DNA of 64,000 bases, taken from contig NZ_JBEXMJ010000005.1 in assembly GCF_040610475.1 (NCBI RefSeq), forward strand, positions 195,631 through 259,630, given 5' to 3'. The notes beneath the pieces are model-generated. The model saw nothing but the letters and a program-made list of their open reading frames with translations. It did not search any database and had not been told where the DNA came from. This DNA is from Actinopolymorpha sp. NPDC004070 (GTDB lineage Bacteria; Actinomycetota; Actinomycetes; Propionibacteriales; Actinopolymorphaceae). The position numbers were made by a program, and so were the translations under genes. This document shows positions 25,701 through 33,152 of the stretch, piece after piece (the first letter of the stretch is position 1; each line of letters opens with the position of its first letter).

Positions 25701-26393
25701 GGCGTCGGATCGGTGGTGCTGGTGCAGCACGTCCCGCCGCGCGACCCGACGCCGAGCAAGGCCAGCGAGCTCGCCGACCGCAAGGAGGCCGCCACCATCG
25801 AGGGTTGGCTGTCGGACTTCCAGCGCACCACCGGCAAGGGTACGGCGTTCATCGGCGGACACGTGGGCACCTTCCACGCCGACCGGGTGGACGGTGTGCC
25901 GTACTTCCTCAACGGCAACTCCGCCAAGACCCCATCCACCAGACCCGAGGACGGCGGCTTCACCGGCTGGTCGCTGTGGGGCGTGGACCCGGTGACGCCG
26001 GGCGAGGCGGCCGCCGCACGTCGCGACCCGGTACGCGACGCTCCGGACTGGGTGAGCACGCAGGTACGCCCGCACGTCGACACGCTCACCGTGACCGCCC
26101 CGGACCGGCTGACCGTGGGCTCGTCGGCTGCCGTCAAGGCTGACTTGACACAGCACGGGAAGGCGATGCCCGTGGCGTACCCGATGAGTTCGCGCTGGAC
26201 CGGCTCGGGCAACCTCTGGATCGGTGACCCCGCCGACCGGCAGCCCGGCCACGTCGCGGTGCTCGACCCGCGGACCGGCACACTCACCGCGTACCGGCCG
26301 GGCAAGGTCACCTTGCGCCTCACCGTCGGCGACACCACGGCAGAGGCTACCGTCACCGTCGAGCCTCGCCCGGCCGGTCGAACTGCCGGCTGA
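22797..26393 (+). CDS. Secreted NAGPA-type phosphodiester glycosidase fused to calcineurin-like phosphoesterase
   Basis: Very large secreted protein, 1198 aa. Order: signal peptide (about 1-45); a phosphodiester glycosidase (NAGPA/DUF2233) domain with AVNGDFFDINNS near 170 and NLDGGGSTTMVARKPGE near 411; Ig-like segments (about 480-655); a jelly-roll, carbohydrate-binding-like segment (about 656-805, starting VVADFEDASAWTFFGE); a metallophosphoesterase with SDAQF (831), GDLVDE (876), GNHEVM (905), QHVPP (977) and GGHVGTFHADR (1020); and a last bacterial Ig-like domain. The first domain's relatives cleave sugar-1-phosphodiesters, the second hydrolyses phosphoesters, so one polypeptide could free a sugar and then phosphate from wall teichoic acids or phosphoglycans (inference). 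The GTG at 22797 has GGGGAGGA upstream. A long antisense frame here is a codon-bias artefact. Confidence 0.88.
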   Translation: MAPDRVASSTSAKTRARLRTFASLLAGCTVLVGLAAGGTATGSPPALASNGPAQGVRPDPRYDLHAATSDAAAHPGSAADRRAAQAPRAAEVAPRLETASTSRPVAPGVTLRSFDRYGPDSYTGTPNWLQSDSLTVDLTKGTSVGYLFPGRVAAGAPISEQARDARAVAAVNGDFFDINNSNAPLGVGIKDGTLLQSPDTSPTWQKSAAIVTPDGLGSIGSVFFTGTITLPGEKTAPLSGVNKPTLPADGIEAFTPLWGSYCRCRATTGATKVAEVEVVAGKVTAVRASAGSGEVPADGFVLVGRDAGADTLAALTVGAPVSIDYRARTADDKAIRTALNGRQLLVVNGVAQKAGAGNNVPPAPRTAVGFTRDGTKMFLLTADGRQPAFSDGLGLDELADMMVELGAYNAVNLDGGGSTTMVARKPGEQTVRVENHPSDGSERHDPNGLGLFAPKGSGHLRGLWVEPALEPERAPGSSAVAPARPDRVFPGLTRRLTATGYDETYGPAASTPRWRTSEGSAAGTVDREGVFHARDTGTATVSAYDRDVTGSTTLQVLRPLTRLGPTVDQLALPGAGDHARLGVLGYDREGYSAPVEPADLTLDYDHDLLDITADDTGQYVVTARQATGSALVTVAATVAGKKVTTLLPVTVGLEEKVVADFEDASAWTFFGERATGSVSSAEGKVGRGLRLDYDFATSTATRTGGAVPTGTVEIPGQPRALRLWVNSTGKGEWASLQVYDGAGTLLPAMRAGYLTGSGWQQLEFPVPAGTQYPLRLRRYYSAETRPDAQYQGSIVIDQLTALVPPSIDVPAQPVRKDPLIAQNADVSGQPWRFAVMSDAQFVARDPGSDLVKNARRTLREIRAARPDFLIIDGDLVDEGSPEDLAFATKVLDEELGSTVPFYYVPGNHEVMGGDIANFEAEFGATSRVFDHHGTRFLTFDTSRLSIRGSDWTQLRTLRRQLDAAADDPGVGSVVLVQHVPPRDPTPSKASELADRKEAATIEGWLSDFQRTTGKGTAFIGGHVGTFHADRVDGVPYFLNGNSAKTPSTRPEDGGFTGWSLWGVDPVTPGEAAAARRDPVRDAPDWVSTQVRPHVDTLTVTAPDRLTVGSSAAVKADLTQHGKAMPVAYPMSSRWTGSGNLWIGDPADRQPGHVAVLDPRTGTLTAYRPGKVTLRLTVGDTTAEATVTVEPRPAGRTAG

Positions 26394-26722
26394 ACGGTGC
26401 GCGGTAGGCCCACCCCCGCGGGCGACGGGGTGCTCGCGCCCGGGGTGACCCGACGGCTGAACCGCCGGCTGTACATCGGCGAAACCACCGTGAAGACGCA
26501 CGTCTCGCGCGTACTGGCCAAACTGGACCTGCGGTCGCGCGTGCAGGCGGCGATCCTCGCGCGCGAGTCCGATCCGGGCGGGCCGTCCTGAACGTTCAGC
26601 CAGGCGTGCCGAGCACCGACCGAATCTCCTTCGCAGCTGGCCGATCTGGCCGAGGCGTACGACGGGGCATTGACCGCGCACGGTGTGACCACCTAGCTTC
26701 CGCCGGAAAGGAAGGTGAGCCG
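26394..26722 (+). other. Gene-poor gap with regulator relic, then GH30 leader
   Basis: This 329-bp gap contains the LuxR relic (26418-26591) and a short frame ending at about 26696 (last residues LTAHGVTT) that looks coding but has no start and no family I recognise. It ends with GGAAAGGAAGG, the ribosome-binding site of the GH30 gene. Confidence 0.4.
26418..26591 (+). pseudogene. LuxR/NarL-type response-regulator relic with internal deletion
   Basis: The translation runs AGDGVLAPGVTRRL, typical of the linker just before the DNA-binding domain of NarL-type response regulators, then within four residues continues as LYIGETTVKTHVSRVLAKLD, typical of the recognition helix of the LuxR domain, ending at a stop. 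About 45-60 residues between them (the LTPRE..VL..ARG..N.EIA part) are missing, and the whole receiver domain is absent. The junction lies between two copies of a CGRCGGCTG-like sequence at about 26450-26471, so slippage between repeats is plausible. No function expected. Confidence 0.7.
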
Positions 26723-29041
26723 ATGTCTGCACTGGTTGCGCGGCGCCTGGGTGCCGTCGTCCTCGGCGCGTTGCTGCTGACCGCGTCGCTGAGCCCCGCC
26801 CGCGCCGCGGTGAGCGGCGGCAGCGGCACTGCTCCGGCGGCGGACGCCGCCGTCGGCCCGGGCGTCGCGGCGCCGTCCGCGGTGGGCAGCTGGCTCACCG
26901 ACCCTGGGCGCAAGGTGTACTTGACACGACAGTCCGACCTGCACTGGAAGCGCGGCACGCCTCCCGCGGGCACGGCCGTCACCGTGGACGAGTCCCGGAA
27001 GTACCAGTCGATGGAGGGCTTCGGTGCGTCGTTCACCGACTCCTCCGCCTGGCTGGTGGGCACCAGGCTCGACCGTGGCCGCCGCGCGGCGGCGATGCGC
27101 GCGTTGTTCGACCCGCGTGCCGGCATCGGGCTGAGTTTCGTCCGCCAGCCCATGGGGGCCAGCGACTTCGCCGTGAACGGCAACTACTCCTACGACGACA
27201 TGCCAGCCGGGCAGACCGATCCCACGCTCGCCCACTTCTCGATCGACCACGACCGGGCGTACGTCATCCCGGTCCTGCGCGACGCGTTGCGGCTCAACCC
27301 CGAGCTCACGGTGATGGCCTCGCCGTGGAGCCCGCCCGGCTGGATGAAGACCAGCGACTCGATGGTCGGCGGCACACTGCGGCCGGAGGCCTACCAGCCG
27401 TTCGCCGACTACTTCGCGAAGTTCGTTCGGGCGTACGCGGACGCGGGGGTGCCGATCACCTACGTCACGCCGAACAACGAACCGCTCTACGTACCCGAGG
27501 GGTATCCCGGTCTCGACCTCGGCCCGGACAAGGAGTCCGCGTTCATCCGTGAACACCTTGGTCCCACCCTGCGCAAGGCCGGCTTGCCGACGAGGATTCT
27601 CGGCTACGACCACAACTGGGACGTGGTGAGTTACCCCGAGAGCCTGTACGCCGACCCGGCCACCTCCCGCTATGTCGCGGGAACGGCCTGGCACTGCTAC
27701 GCGGGCGACGTCCGCGCACAGTCGCTGTCCCACAACAACTATCCGGGCAAGCCCGCCTTCCACACCGAGTGCTCCGGCGGAACGTGGGAGGGCGACGACG
27801 CCGCGGGCTTCGCCGGTGCGATGAACCTGGTGGTCAACGCCCCGCGCGAGTGGGCGAAGTCGGTCGTGCGGTGGAACATGGCGCTGGACGCCGACAACGG
27901 CCCGACCAACGGTGGGTGCATCACCTGCCGCGGGGTTCTCAAGGTCGCCAAGGACACGAACGGGCGGTGGAACTGGTCGAGGACGGTCGACTACTACGCA
28001 CTCGGGCACGCCGGCAAGTTCGTCCGGCCCGGCGCGCGTCGAATCGCGTCCAGCGGGCCGGCCGCGGGGACCGACGGCGCCGTGCAGAACGTCGCGTTCG
28101 TCAACCCGGACGGCTCCAAGGCGCTGATCGCGTTCAACCCGGGCACGTCCGCGGCGACGTTCCACGTGCGCTGGGGACACCGCTGGTTCGACGCCACGCT
28201 GCCCGCGGGTTCTGCGGCCACCTACACCTGGCGCGGAACCCAGGACGCCACCGCCGGCGACGCCGCGCTGGGCACCACCGACGTGCACTTCGAGCGGCCG
28301 GGCAAGGCTGCGTTGACAGTCTCGTGGGACGCCGACCTGCTGAGCCGGCTCAACCAGGTGAGGGAGGACGGCTCCTGGGTCGGTTACTCCCTGCCCACCG
28401 GCGCGTCGCTGCGGGCGCCGGCAACGTCCACTCCCCTGCCACGGACGAACTGGACGGCGACCGCGAGCGCGAGCAGCCCGGACGACCCGCCGTCGCAGGC
28501 GATCGACGGTGACCCGGCCACCAGGTGGAGCACCGGGCACGGGATGACGCCGGGCGACTGGTTCCAGGTCGACCTCGGCGCGTCCACGACGTTCGACCAA
28601 CTCCGCCTGGACACCTCCGCCAGCCCCGGCGACTTCGCCCGCGGCTACGAGGTCTACGTGTCCGAGGACGGGAAGTCCTGGGGCCGGCCGGTGGCACGCG
28701 GCGGCGGTGCCACCCAACTGCGGGTGCTGTTCCCGCCGGTGACCGGGAGGTACGTCCGCATCGTCAACACCGGAAGCTCCGGCAGCTGGTGGTCGATCCA
28801 CGAGGTGGACGTGCTTGCCCCAACCGGCTCCGGATCGGGGCCGGGATCAGGCGGCGAGCAGCCACCGGCGGCGAACGCGGACCTGCTGCGGCGTACGGCG
28901 ACCACACCCGACGGTACCGCGCTCGAGGTCTACTACAACGCCGGCGACCAGGCGGCGACGTTCGACGTCACCTGGGCGGACACGATCTACCGCTACAGCC
29001 TGCCGGCCGGCGCGTCCGCGACCTTCACCCGCGCGCACTGA
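26723..29041 (+). CDS. Secreted GH30 glycosidase with CBM32 (F5/8-type) module
   Basis: Glycoside hydrolase family 30 enzyme, 772 aa. A signal peptide (about 1-28, ending SPARA) is followed by the catalytic barrel: YQSMEGFGASFTDSSAW, the acid/base Glu in TPNNEPLY (about 250) and the nucleophile Glu in FHTECSGGTW (about 346). A beta-sandwich follows, then an F5/8-type carbohydrate-binding module (about 573-698, DGDPATRWSTGHG to YVRIVNTGS). The last 40 residues (about 733-771) repeat the tail of the beta-sandwich (about 463-505). GH30 members with this layout act on beta-glucans or glucosylceramide-type links; exact substrate unknown. The ATG at 26723 has GGAAGG upstream. Confidence 0.9.
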   Translation: MSALVARRLGAVVLGALLLTASLSPARAAVSGGSGTAPAADAAVGPGVAAPSAVGSWLTDPGRKVYLTRQSDLHWKRGTPPAGTAVTVDESRKYQSMEGFGASFTDSSAWLVGTRLDRGRRAAAMRALFDPRAGIGLSFVRQPMGASDFAVNGNYSYDDMPAGQTDPTLAHFSIDHDRAYVIPVLRDALRLNPELTVMASPWSPPGWMKTSDSMVGGTLRPEAYQPFADYFAKFVRAYADAGVPITYVTPNNEPLYVPEGYPGLDLGPDKESAFIREHLGPTLRKAGLPTRILGYDHNWDVVSYPESLYADPATSRYVAGTAWHCYAGDVRAQSLSHNNYPGKPAFHTECSGGTWEGDDAAGFAGAMNLVVNAPREWAKSVVRWNMALDADNGPTNGGCITCRGVLKVAKDTNGRWNWSRTVDYYALGHAGKFVRPGARRIASSGPAAGTDGAVQNVAFVNPDGSKALIAFNPGTSAATFHVRWGHRWFDATLPAGSAATYTWRGTQDATAGDAALGTTDVHFERPGKAALTVSWDADLLSRLNQVREDGSWVGYSLPTGASLRAPATSTPLPRTNWTATASASSPDDPPSQAIDGDPATRWSTGHGMTPGDWFQVDLGASTTFDQLRLDTSASPGDFARGYEVYVSEDGKSWGRPVARGGGATQLRVLFPPVTGRYVRIVNTGSSGSWWSIHEVDVLAPTGSGSGPGSGGEQPPAANADLLRRTATTPDGTALEVYYNAGDQAATFDVTWADTIYRYSLPAGASATFTRAH

Positions 29042-29057
29042 GCTCGAGCGGGGAAGA

Positions 29058-29957
29058 TCAGGACGGGCCGCAGTGCCCGGCCGTGGCGATCAGCTTGACC
29101 AGGTGGTCGACGGCGTCGGGGAGTACGACCGAGGTGACCACGCGGGTGCGGCTCTGCGGGTCGTCGGTCGCGGTGCTCACTCCGGCCCGCTCACCCTCGG
29201 GCTCCACCGAGATCGTGACCGGGCGGGAGCCGAGCAGGTCGGTCCGCAGCATGGCCAGCACGGCAAGCGGGTCGTGCGGGACGTTGGACTCCTCGCCGGT
29301 GAAGTTCCACCACTGCCGGACCTCCGCCTCCAACTGGCGGCCGAGCGCGCCGGCGGTGGCGATCTCGCCGAGGTGGTCCGGGCCGATCCGGGCCTGGGTG
29401 GTGATCTCCAGCCCGACCACGGTGACCGGGATGCCGGAGGCGAACACCTCGGCGGCGGCCACGGCGTCGCTGCGGAAGTTGTGCTCGGGCTCGGGCCGGT
29501 CGAACCTCCCACCCATGACGTGGAGCCGGCGTACGTTGCGGGCGAAGCTCTGGTCCGCCCGGATCGCCTCGGCGATGTTGGTCAGCGGGCCGATCGCCAC
29601 CACGTCGATCTCGCCGGGCCGCTCGGCCACGGTCCGGGTCAGGAACTCCACCGCGCTGACGTCCTCGAGGTAGGCCTCCGCGCCGAGGTCGTCGTAGAGC
29701 CGGCCCTCGAAACCCGCCCACCAGGCGTCGGCGCCGGTGAGCGGACGCTCGGCGCCGGCGACCACGGCCAGACCGTCGTGGCCGGCGAGGCGGGCCAGCC
29801 GCCGGGTGACCAGGGCGCGGAGCCGGACGTCGCCGTAGACCGTGGTGACGCCGAGCAGCTCGATCTCGGACGCACCGAAGATCATCGCCAGGGCGAGCGC
29901 GTCGTCGACGTCCGAGCCGATGTCGGTGTCGAGGATCACCTGGTGGGTGGCGGCCAC
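29058..29957 (-). CDS. Inosine-uridine-preferring nucleoside hydrolase
   Basis: Calcium-dependent nucleoside N-ribohydrolase, 299 aa. The metal site is DTDIGSDVDDALAL at the N-terminus; further marks are AIGPLTNIAEAI, EHNFRSDAVAAAEVF and the late PHDPLAVL, which supplies the last metal ligand and the nearby His. It frees ribose from nucleosides for salvage. I use the GTG at 29957 with GGAG upstream, which starts six residues before the motif; the frame stays open far upstream without homology. It converges on the GH30 gene. Confidence 0.92.
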   Translation of the reverse strand: MAATHQVILDTDIGSDVDDALALAMIFGASEIELLGVTTVYGDVRLRALVTRRLARLAGHDGLAVVAGAERPLTGADAWWAGFEGRLYDDLGAEAYLEDVSAVEFLTRTVAERPGEIDVVAIGPLTNIAEAIRADQSFARNVRRLHVMGGRFDRPEPEHNFRSDAVAAAEVFASGIPVTVVGLEITTQARIGPDHLGEIATAGALGRQLEAEVRQWWNFTGEESNVPHDPLAVLAMLRTDLLGSRPVTISVEPEGERAGVSTATDDPQSRTRVVTSVVLPDAVDHLVKLIATAGHCGPS

Positions 29958-30066
29958 GACGGTCTCCGTTCTCGGGGAATCCCGGGGAAGTTGCCCGGCC
30001 GGACGCCGATACAGGGCGCTGACCTGGGGATCTGTCGGTTCGCAGGGACGAATCAGGGGATGAAGA

Positions 30067-30858
30067 CTATCCCCTGCCGGTCGCCAGGGCACCGGGCAGA
30101 GTCGTGTCGTCCGGGCCGTACCTCCCCGCGCACAGGCCCCAGCTGTCGTCGGCGGGCACCTCCCCGGCGTAGGTCTCGGAGTCCTGCACCGGGAGGTAGC
30201 CGATCGCGTTGTGGGTGAGCCAGCGGGTCCGGGTGTTGGCCGAGATGCCGGGACAGACGGCGTACGACACGTCCGCCGCCAGCGCGCGGGCGACGAGTTG
30301 GCGCAGGTCGTCCGGGCCCAGCCACCCGTCCAGGGCACTGGAGGCGAGCGGGCGCTCGGTGGTCGCCCCGAGCCGCAGCGCGACGACGGACGCACCGGTG
30401 CGGTAGGCGTGTGCACGGCCCAGCGCCTCGCCGAACGCCTTCGTCGCGCCGTACGCGCAGCAGGGCGCGGCCGGCCAGGACGGGTCGATCAGCGGGGCGC
30501 CCGGCCGGGCGTACTGCCCCATCGCGTGGGCCGAGCTCGCCAGCACGATCCGGGGTACGCCGGTGGCGAGGAGTGCCGCCACCACGTCCACGTTGGGGAC
30601 CCGCAGGTCGTCCCAGGACGCGGCGGGGTCGGCGTTCGCGGCCAGGTGGACCACCGCGTCCACGCCGTCGGTCACCCGGGCGAGGAACGCCGGGTCGGCC
30701 AGGTCACCCACGACGTCCACCGGATCGGTCCCTCGGCCCTCCACCCGGTCGGTACGCACCAGGTCCCAGCCGTCGAGGTCGGGGTGGGTGCCGAACCCGG
30801 GTGCCAGCATCGCGGCCACGCCGCCCGCCGCGCCGGTGAGCAGCAAGCGCCTGGTCAT
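30067..30858 (-). CDS. NAD-dependent epimerase/dehydratase (extended SDR)
   Basis: Extended short-chain dehydrogenase, 263 aa. The N-terminal nucleotide motif is TGAAGGVA, a DVVGDLAD segment follows, and the catalytic YGATK is preceded by the Ser segment VLASSAHAMG. Length and the conserved SANTRTRWLTHNAIGY tail region suggest the uronate-dehydrogenase-like subgroup, but I cannot fix the substrate. It lies upstream of the nucleoside hydrolase on the same strand with a gap of about 110 bp. Confidence 0.87.
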   Translation of the reverse strand: MTRRLLLTGAAGGVAAMLAPGFGTHPDLDGWDLVRTDRVEGRGTDPVDVVGDLADPAFLARVTDGVDAVVHLAANADPAASWDDLRVPNVDVVAALLATGVPRIVLASSAHAMGQYARPGAPLIDPSWPAAPCCAYGATKAFGEALGRAHAYRTGASVVALRLGATTERPLASSALDGWLGPDDLRQLVARALAADVSYAVCPGISANTRTRWLTHNAIGYLPVQDSETYAGEVPADDSWGLCAGRYGPDDTTLPGALATGRG

Positions 30859-30906
30859 CGGGGCTCCATTCGCTCGCGGGTCCCTGCGTTCGGGCTCATT
30901 CGGGGT

Positions 30907-32373
30907 TCAGCTGTCCTGGGCGCGGTAGCGCCAGAAGATCGGGAACGCCACCACCGCGGCGAGCATCGCGACCACCACCAGGACGCCGCCGCCGCTCACC
31001 GCCACGGTGGTGCCGACCGCCGCGCCGGCCGTGCCGTGCAGCAGGTCGGCCAGCCGCGGCCCTCCTGCGACCACGACGGTGAAGACGCCCTGCATCCGTC
31101 CGCGCATCTCGTCGGTGGCCGCCGACTGCATGATCGTTCCCCGGAACACCATGCTCACCAGGTCGGCCATGCCGGCCACGGCGAGGAAGAACGCCGCCAG
31201 CCACAGCCACGGCGACAGGCCGAAGCCGACGATCGCCAGCCCCCACGCGCACACCGCCCCGATCACCGCGACGCCGTGCCGGCGGATCCGGGAGAACGCG
31301 CCGGAGAACAGGCCGCCGAGCACCGCACCGACCGGGATCGCGGCGAACAGGATGCCGAGGGCGAAGCCGCCGCCGGGCGGGTCTCCGAACGTCTGCTGCG
31401 CCATCTGAGGGAACAGCGCCCGGGGCATGCCGAACACCATCGCGATCACGTCGGCCAGGAAGGAGACCAGCAGCACCTTGCGGGTGGCGAGGTAGCCGAA
31501 ACCCTCGATCACGTGCCGCAGCCCGGCCCGCCGCGGAGCACCGGCCAGCGGCGGCAGCGCCGGCAGCCGCCACACCGCCCAGATCGTCACCGTGAGCGCG
31601 ACCGAGTCGATGAGGTACAGCGTGGACAGGCCGAGGACCGGGATCAGTACGCCCGCCAGCAGCGGCCCGATGATCGAGCCGATCTGGAAGACGGTGGAGC
31701 CGAGCGCGTTCGCCGCGGGCAGCAGGTGGGCGGGGACCAGGCGTGGGATGGAGGCACTGCGGGCCGGCTGGTTGACTCCGGCACACGCCTGCTGCAGGCC
31801 GAGCAGCCCGAACAGGACCCACACCGAGTGCGCACCCGCGAACGCCTGCGCCCAGAACAGCAGCGAGGTGACGGCGATGCCGGTGTTGGTGACCAGCAGC
31901 AGCTTGCGCCGGTCCACGGCGTCCGCGATCGCGCCGCCCCACAGGGCGAACACGACCAGCGGGACCAGCGCCACCAGACCGGCCAGCCCGACGTAGGCCG
32001 AGGAGCCGGTGATGTCGTAGATCTGCTTGGGCACCGCGACCGCGGTGAGCTGACTGCCGACCGAGGTGACAGCGGTCGACGTCCACAGCCTGCGGTACGC
32101 CGGGATGGACAGCGGCCGGGTGTCCACGACGATCCGCCGAAGGTCCCACCGGGAACGGCGCCGGCCCGGGCCGGTGACCCGGCCGTCGTGGGTGGCGCTG
32201 TCGTCTCGGAGGTCCTCGGCCCCGAGCGTCTCCTGGGCAGGCGGTGACGGCTGCCGGGAGTCGAGCGGTTCGCCGGAGGAGTCCGCTGAGTCTGCTGCGT
32301 CGGGGTGGAGGTTGCTGCCGGAACTGCTGGTGCTGCTGGTGCCGGGCTCGCCTCGGCCGGCGGGATGTGACAC
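30907..32373 (-). CDS. MFS transporter (enterobactin-exporter-like)
   Basis: Major facilitator, 488 aa, with an unusually long hydrophilic N-terminal tail of about 75 residues rich in Ser, Asp and Arg before the first helix. Motif-A-like loop: WGGAIADAVDRRKLLL. Twelve helices follow. The MFS_3/EntS-type layout suggests export of a small molecule. The start is a GTG with GAGAGGAA upstream; a later start would remove the tail. It is one of three exporter-like MFS genes in the window and has no regulator next to it. Confidence 0.83.
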   Translation of the reverse strand: MSHPAGRGEPGTSSTSSSGSNLHPDAADSADSSGEPLDSRQPSPPAQETLGAEDLRDDSATHDGRVTGPGRRRSRWDLRRIVVDTRPLSIPAYRRLWTSTAVTSVGSQLTAVAVPKQIYDITGSSAYVGLAGLVALVPLVVFALWGGAIADAVDRRKLLLVTNTGIAVTSLLFWAQAFAGAHSVWVLFGLLGLQQACAGVNQPARSASIPRLVPAHLLPAANALGSTVFQIGSIIGPLLAGVLIPVLGLSTLYLIDSVALTVTIWAVWRLPALPPLAGAPRRAGLRHVIEGFGYLATRKVLLVSFLADVIAMVFGMPRALFPQMAQQTFGDPPGGGFALGILFAAIPVGAVLGGLFSGAFSRIRRHGVAVIGAVCAWGLAIVGFGLSPWLWLAAFFLAVAGMADLVSMVFRGTIMQSAATDEMRGRMQGVFTVVVAGGPRLADLLHGTAGAAVGTTVAVSGGGVLVVVAMLAAVVAFPIFWRYRAQDS

Positions 32374-32486
32374 CTGCGATTCCTCTCGATGTCAAGACTT
32401 TAGCCGCAGACACCTTAGCTCAGGGAGATCGGCGAACGAGCCGCGTTCTCGGCGTACGGCATCCCGGGCCGACTCCGGCCTCTCTG

Positions 32487-32990
32487 TTACCCCGCCGCCC
32501 ACCGTCGTGACAGCTCGGCCACCAGGTCGTCCAGGGACAGGCCGGTCACGTCCAGCTCCGCGTCCACGGCCGGCTCGGCCGCGGCGTCCTCGGCGTGCAG
32601 CGCGGCGAACTCCTGCGCGGTGAGATACACCGGCCGGGTCGCGGCCCGTCGCCGCGCCTCCGCGACGTCCACCCCCAGCCGGACCACCAGGCAGCGGGGA
32701 AGCTCGGCCCGGTAGATCGTGAGCGTGCGTGGCGTCACCACGTCCGTCAGCACGGTGGCGAACCCCTCGGCGGTGAACCGCCGGGCCAGCTGACAGGCGT
32801 TGCGTACGCCGAGCTCCTGCTGGCGGACCCCCTCGTCGCCGTCCCACGGAGCGGCGCCGCCGGCCACGACCAACTGGCGTACGTCGTCCACGTCGACGTA
32901 CGCACCTCGCGGCCGCGCCTCCGCGAGCCGCCGCCCGGCAGTCGTCTTGCCCACGGCCGGCGGACCGGTGAGCACCAGCGGAGGGCGCAT
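32487..32990 (-). CDS. Small P-loop kinase-like ATPase
   Basis: AAA/shikimate-kinase-like P-loop protein, 167 aa. Walker A is LTGPPAVGKTT near the N-terminus and an Asp pair in YVDVDDVRQLV follows. The fold resembles small-molecule kinases; substrate unknown. The ATG at 32990 starts 10 residues before the P-loop; the open frame upstream to 33101 has no homology. Confidence 0.78.
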   Translation of the reverse strand: MRPPLVLTGPPAVGKTTAGRRLAEARPRGAYVDVDDVRQLVVAGGAAPWDGDEGVRQQELGVRNACQLARRFTAEGFATVLTDVVTPRTLTIYRAELPRCLVVRLGVDVAEARRRAATRPVYLTAQEFAALHAEDAAAEPAVDAELDVTGLSLDDLVAELSRRWAAG

Positions 32991-33152
32991 GCGACCAGAC
33001 CCTAGGTCAGCCGGTCGCCCTGCGCGGCCTCGGCTGGTCGGCCGGGTCCGGCCGGATGCTGGACCAGCGACCGGACCCGCACCTAGCGTGACCGCGATCA
33101 ACCAAGATCATCCGCGCGGTGCACCCGCGGGTCCCAGGGAAGGGGACGGCCG

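Noticed and set aside
26620..26696. Coding-like frame ending LTAHGVTT before the GH30 gene
   Set aside because: No start, no ribosome-binding site and no recognisable family; could be chance in open GC-rich sequence.
23193..26732. Antisense frame of about 1179 codons opposite the NAGPA/phosphoesterase gene
   Set aside because: GC-biased third positions leave antisense frames open; the translation is Arg/Gly/Val-rich with no family features, while the plus strand has clear domains.
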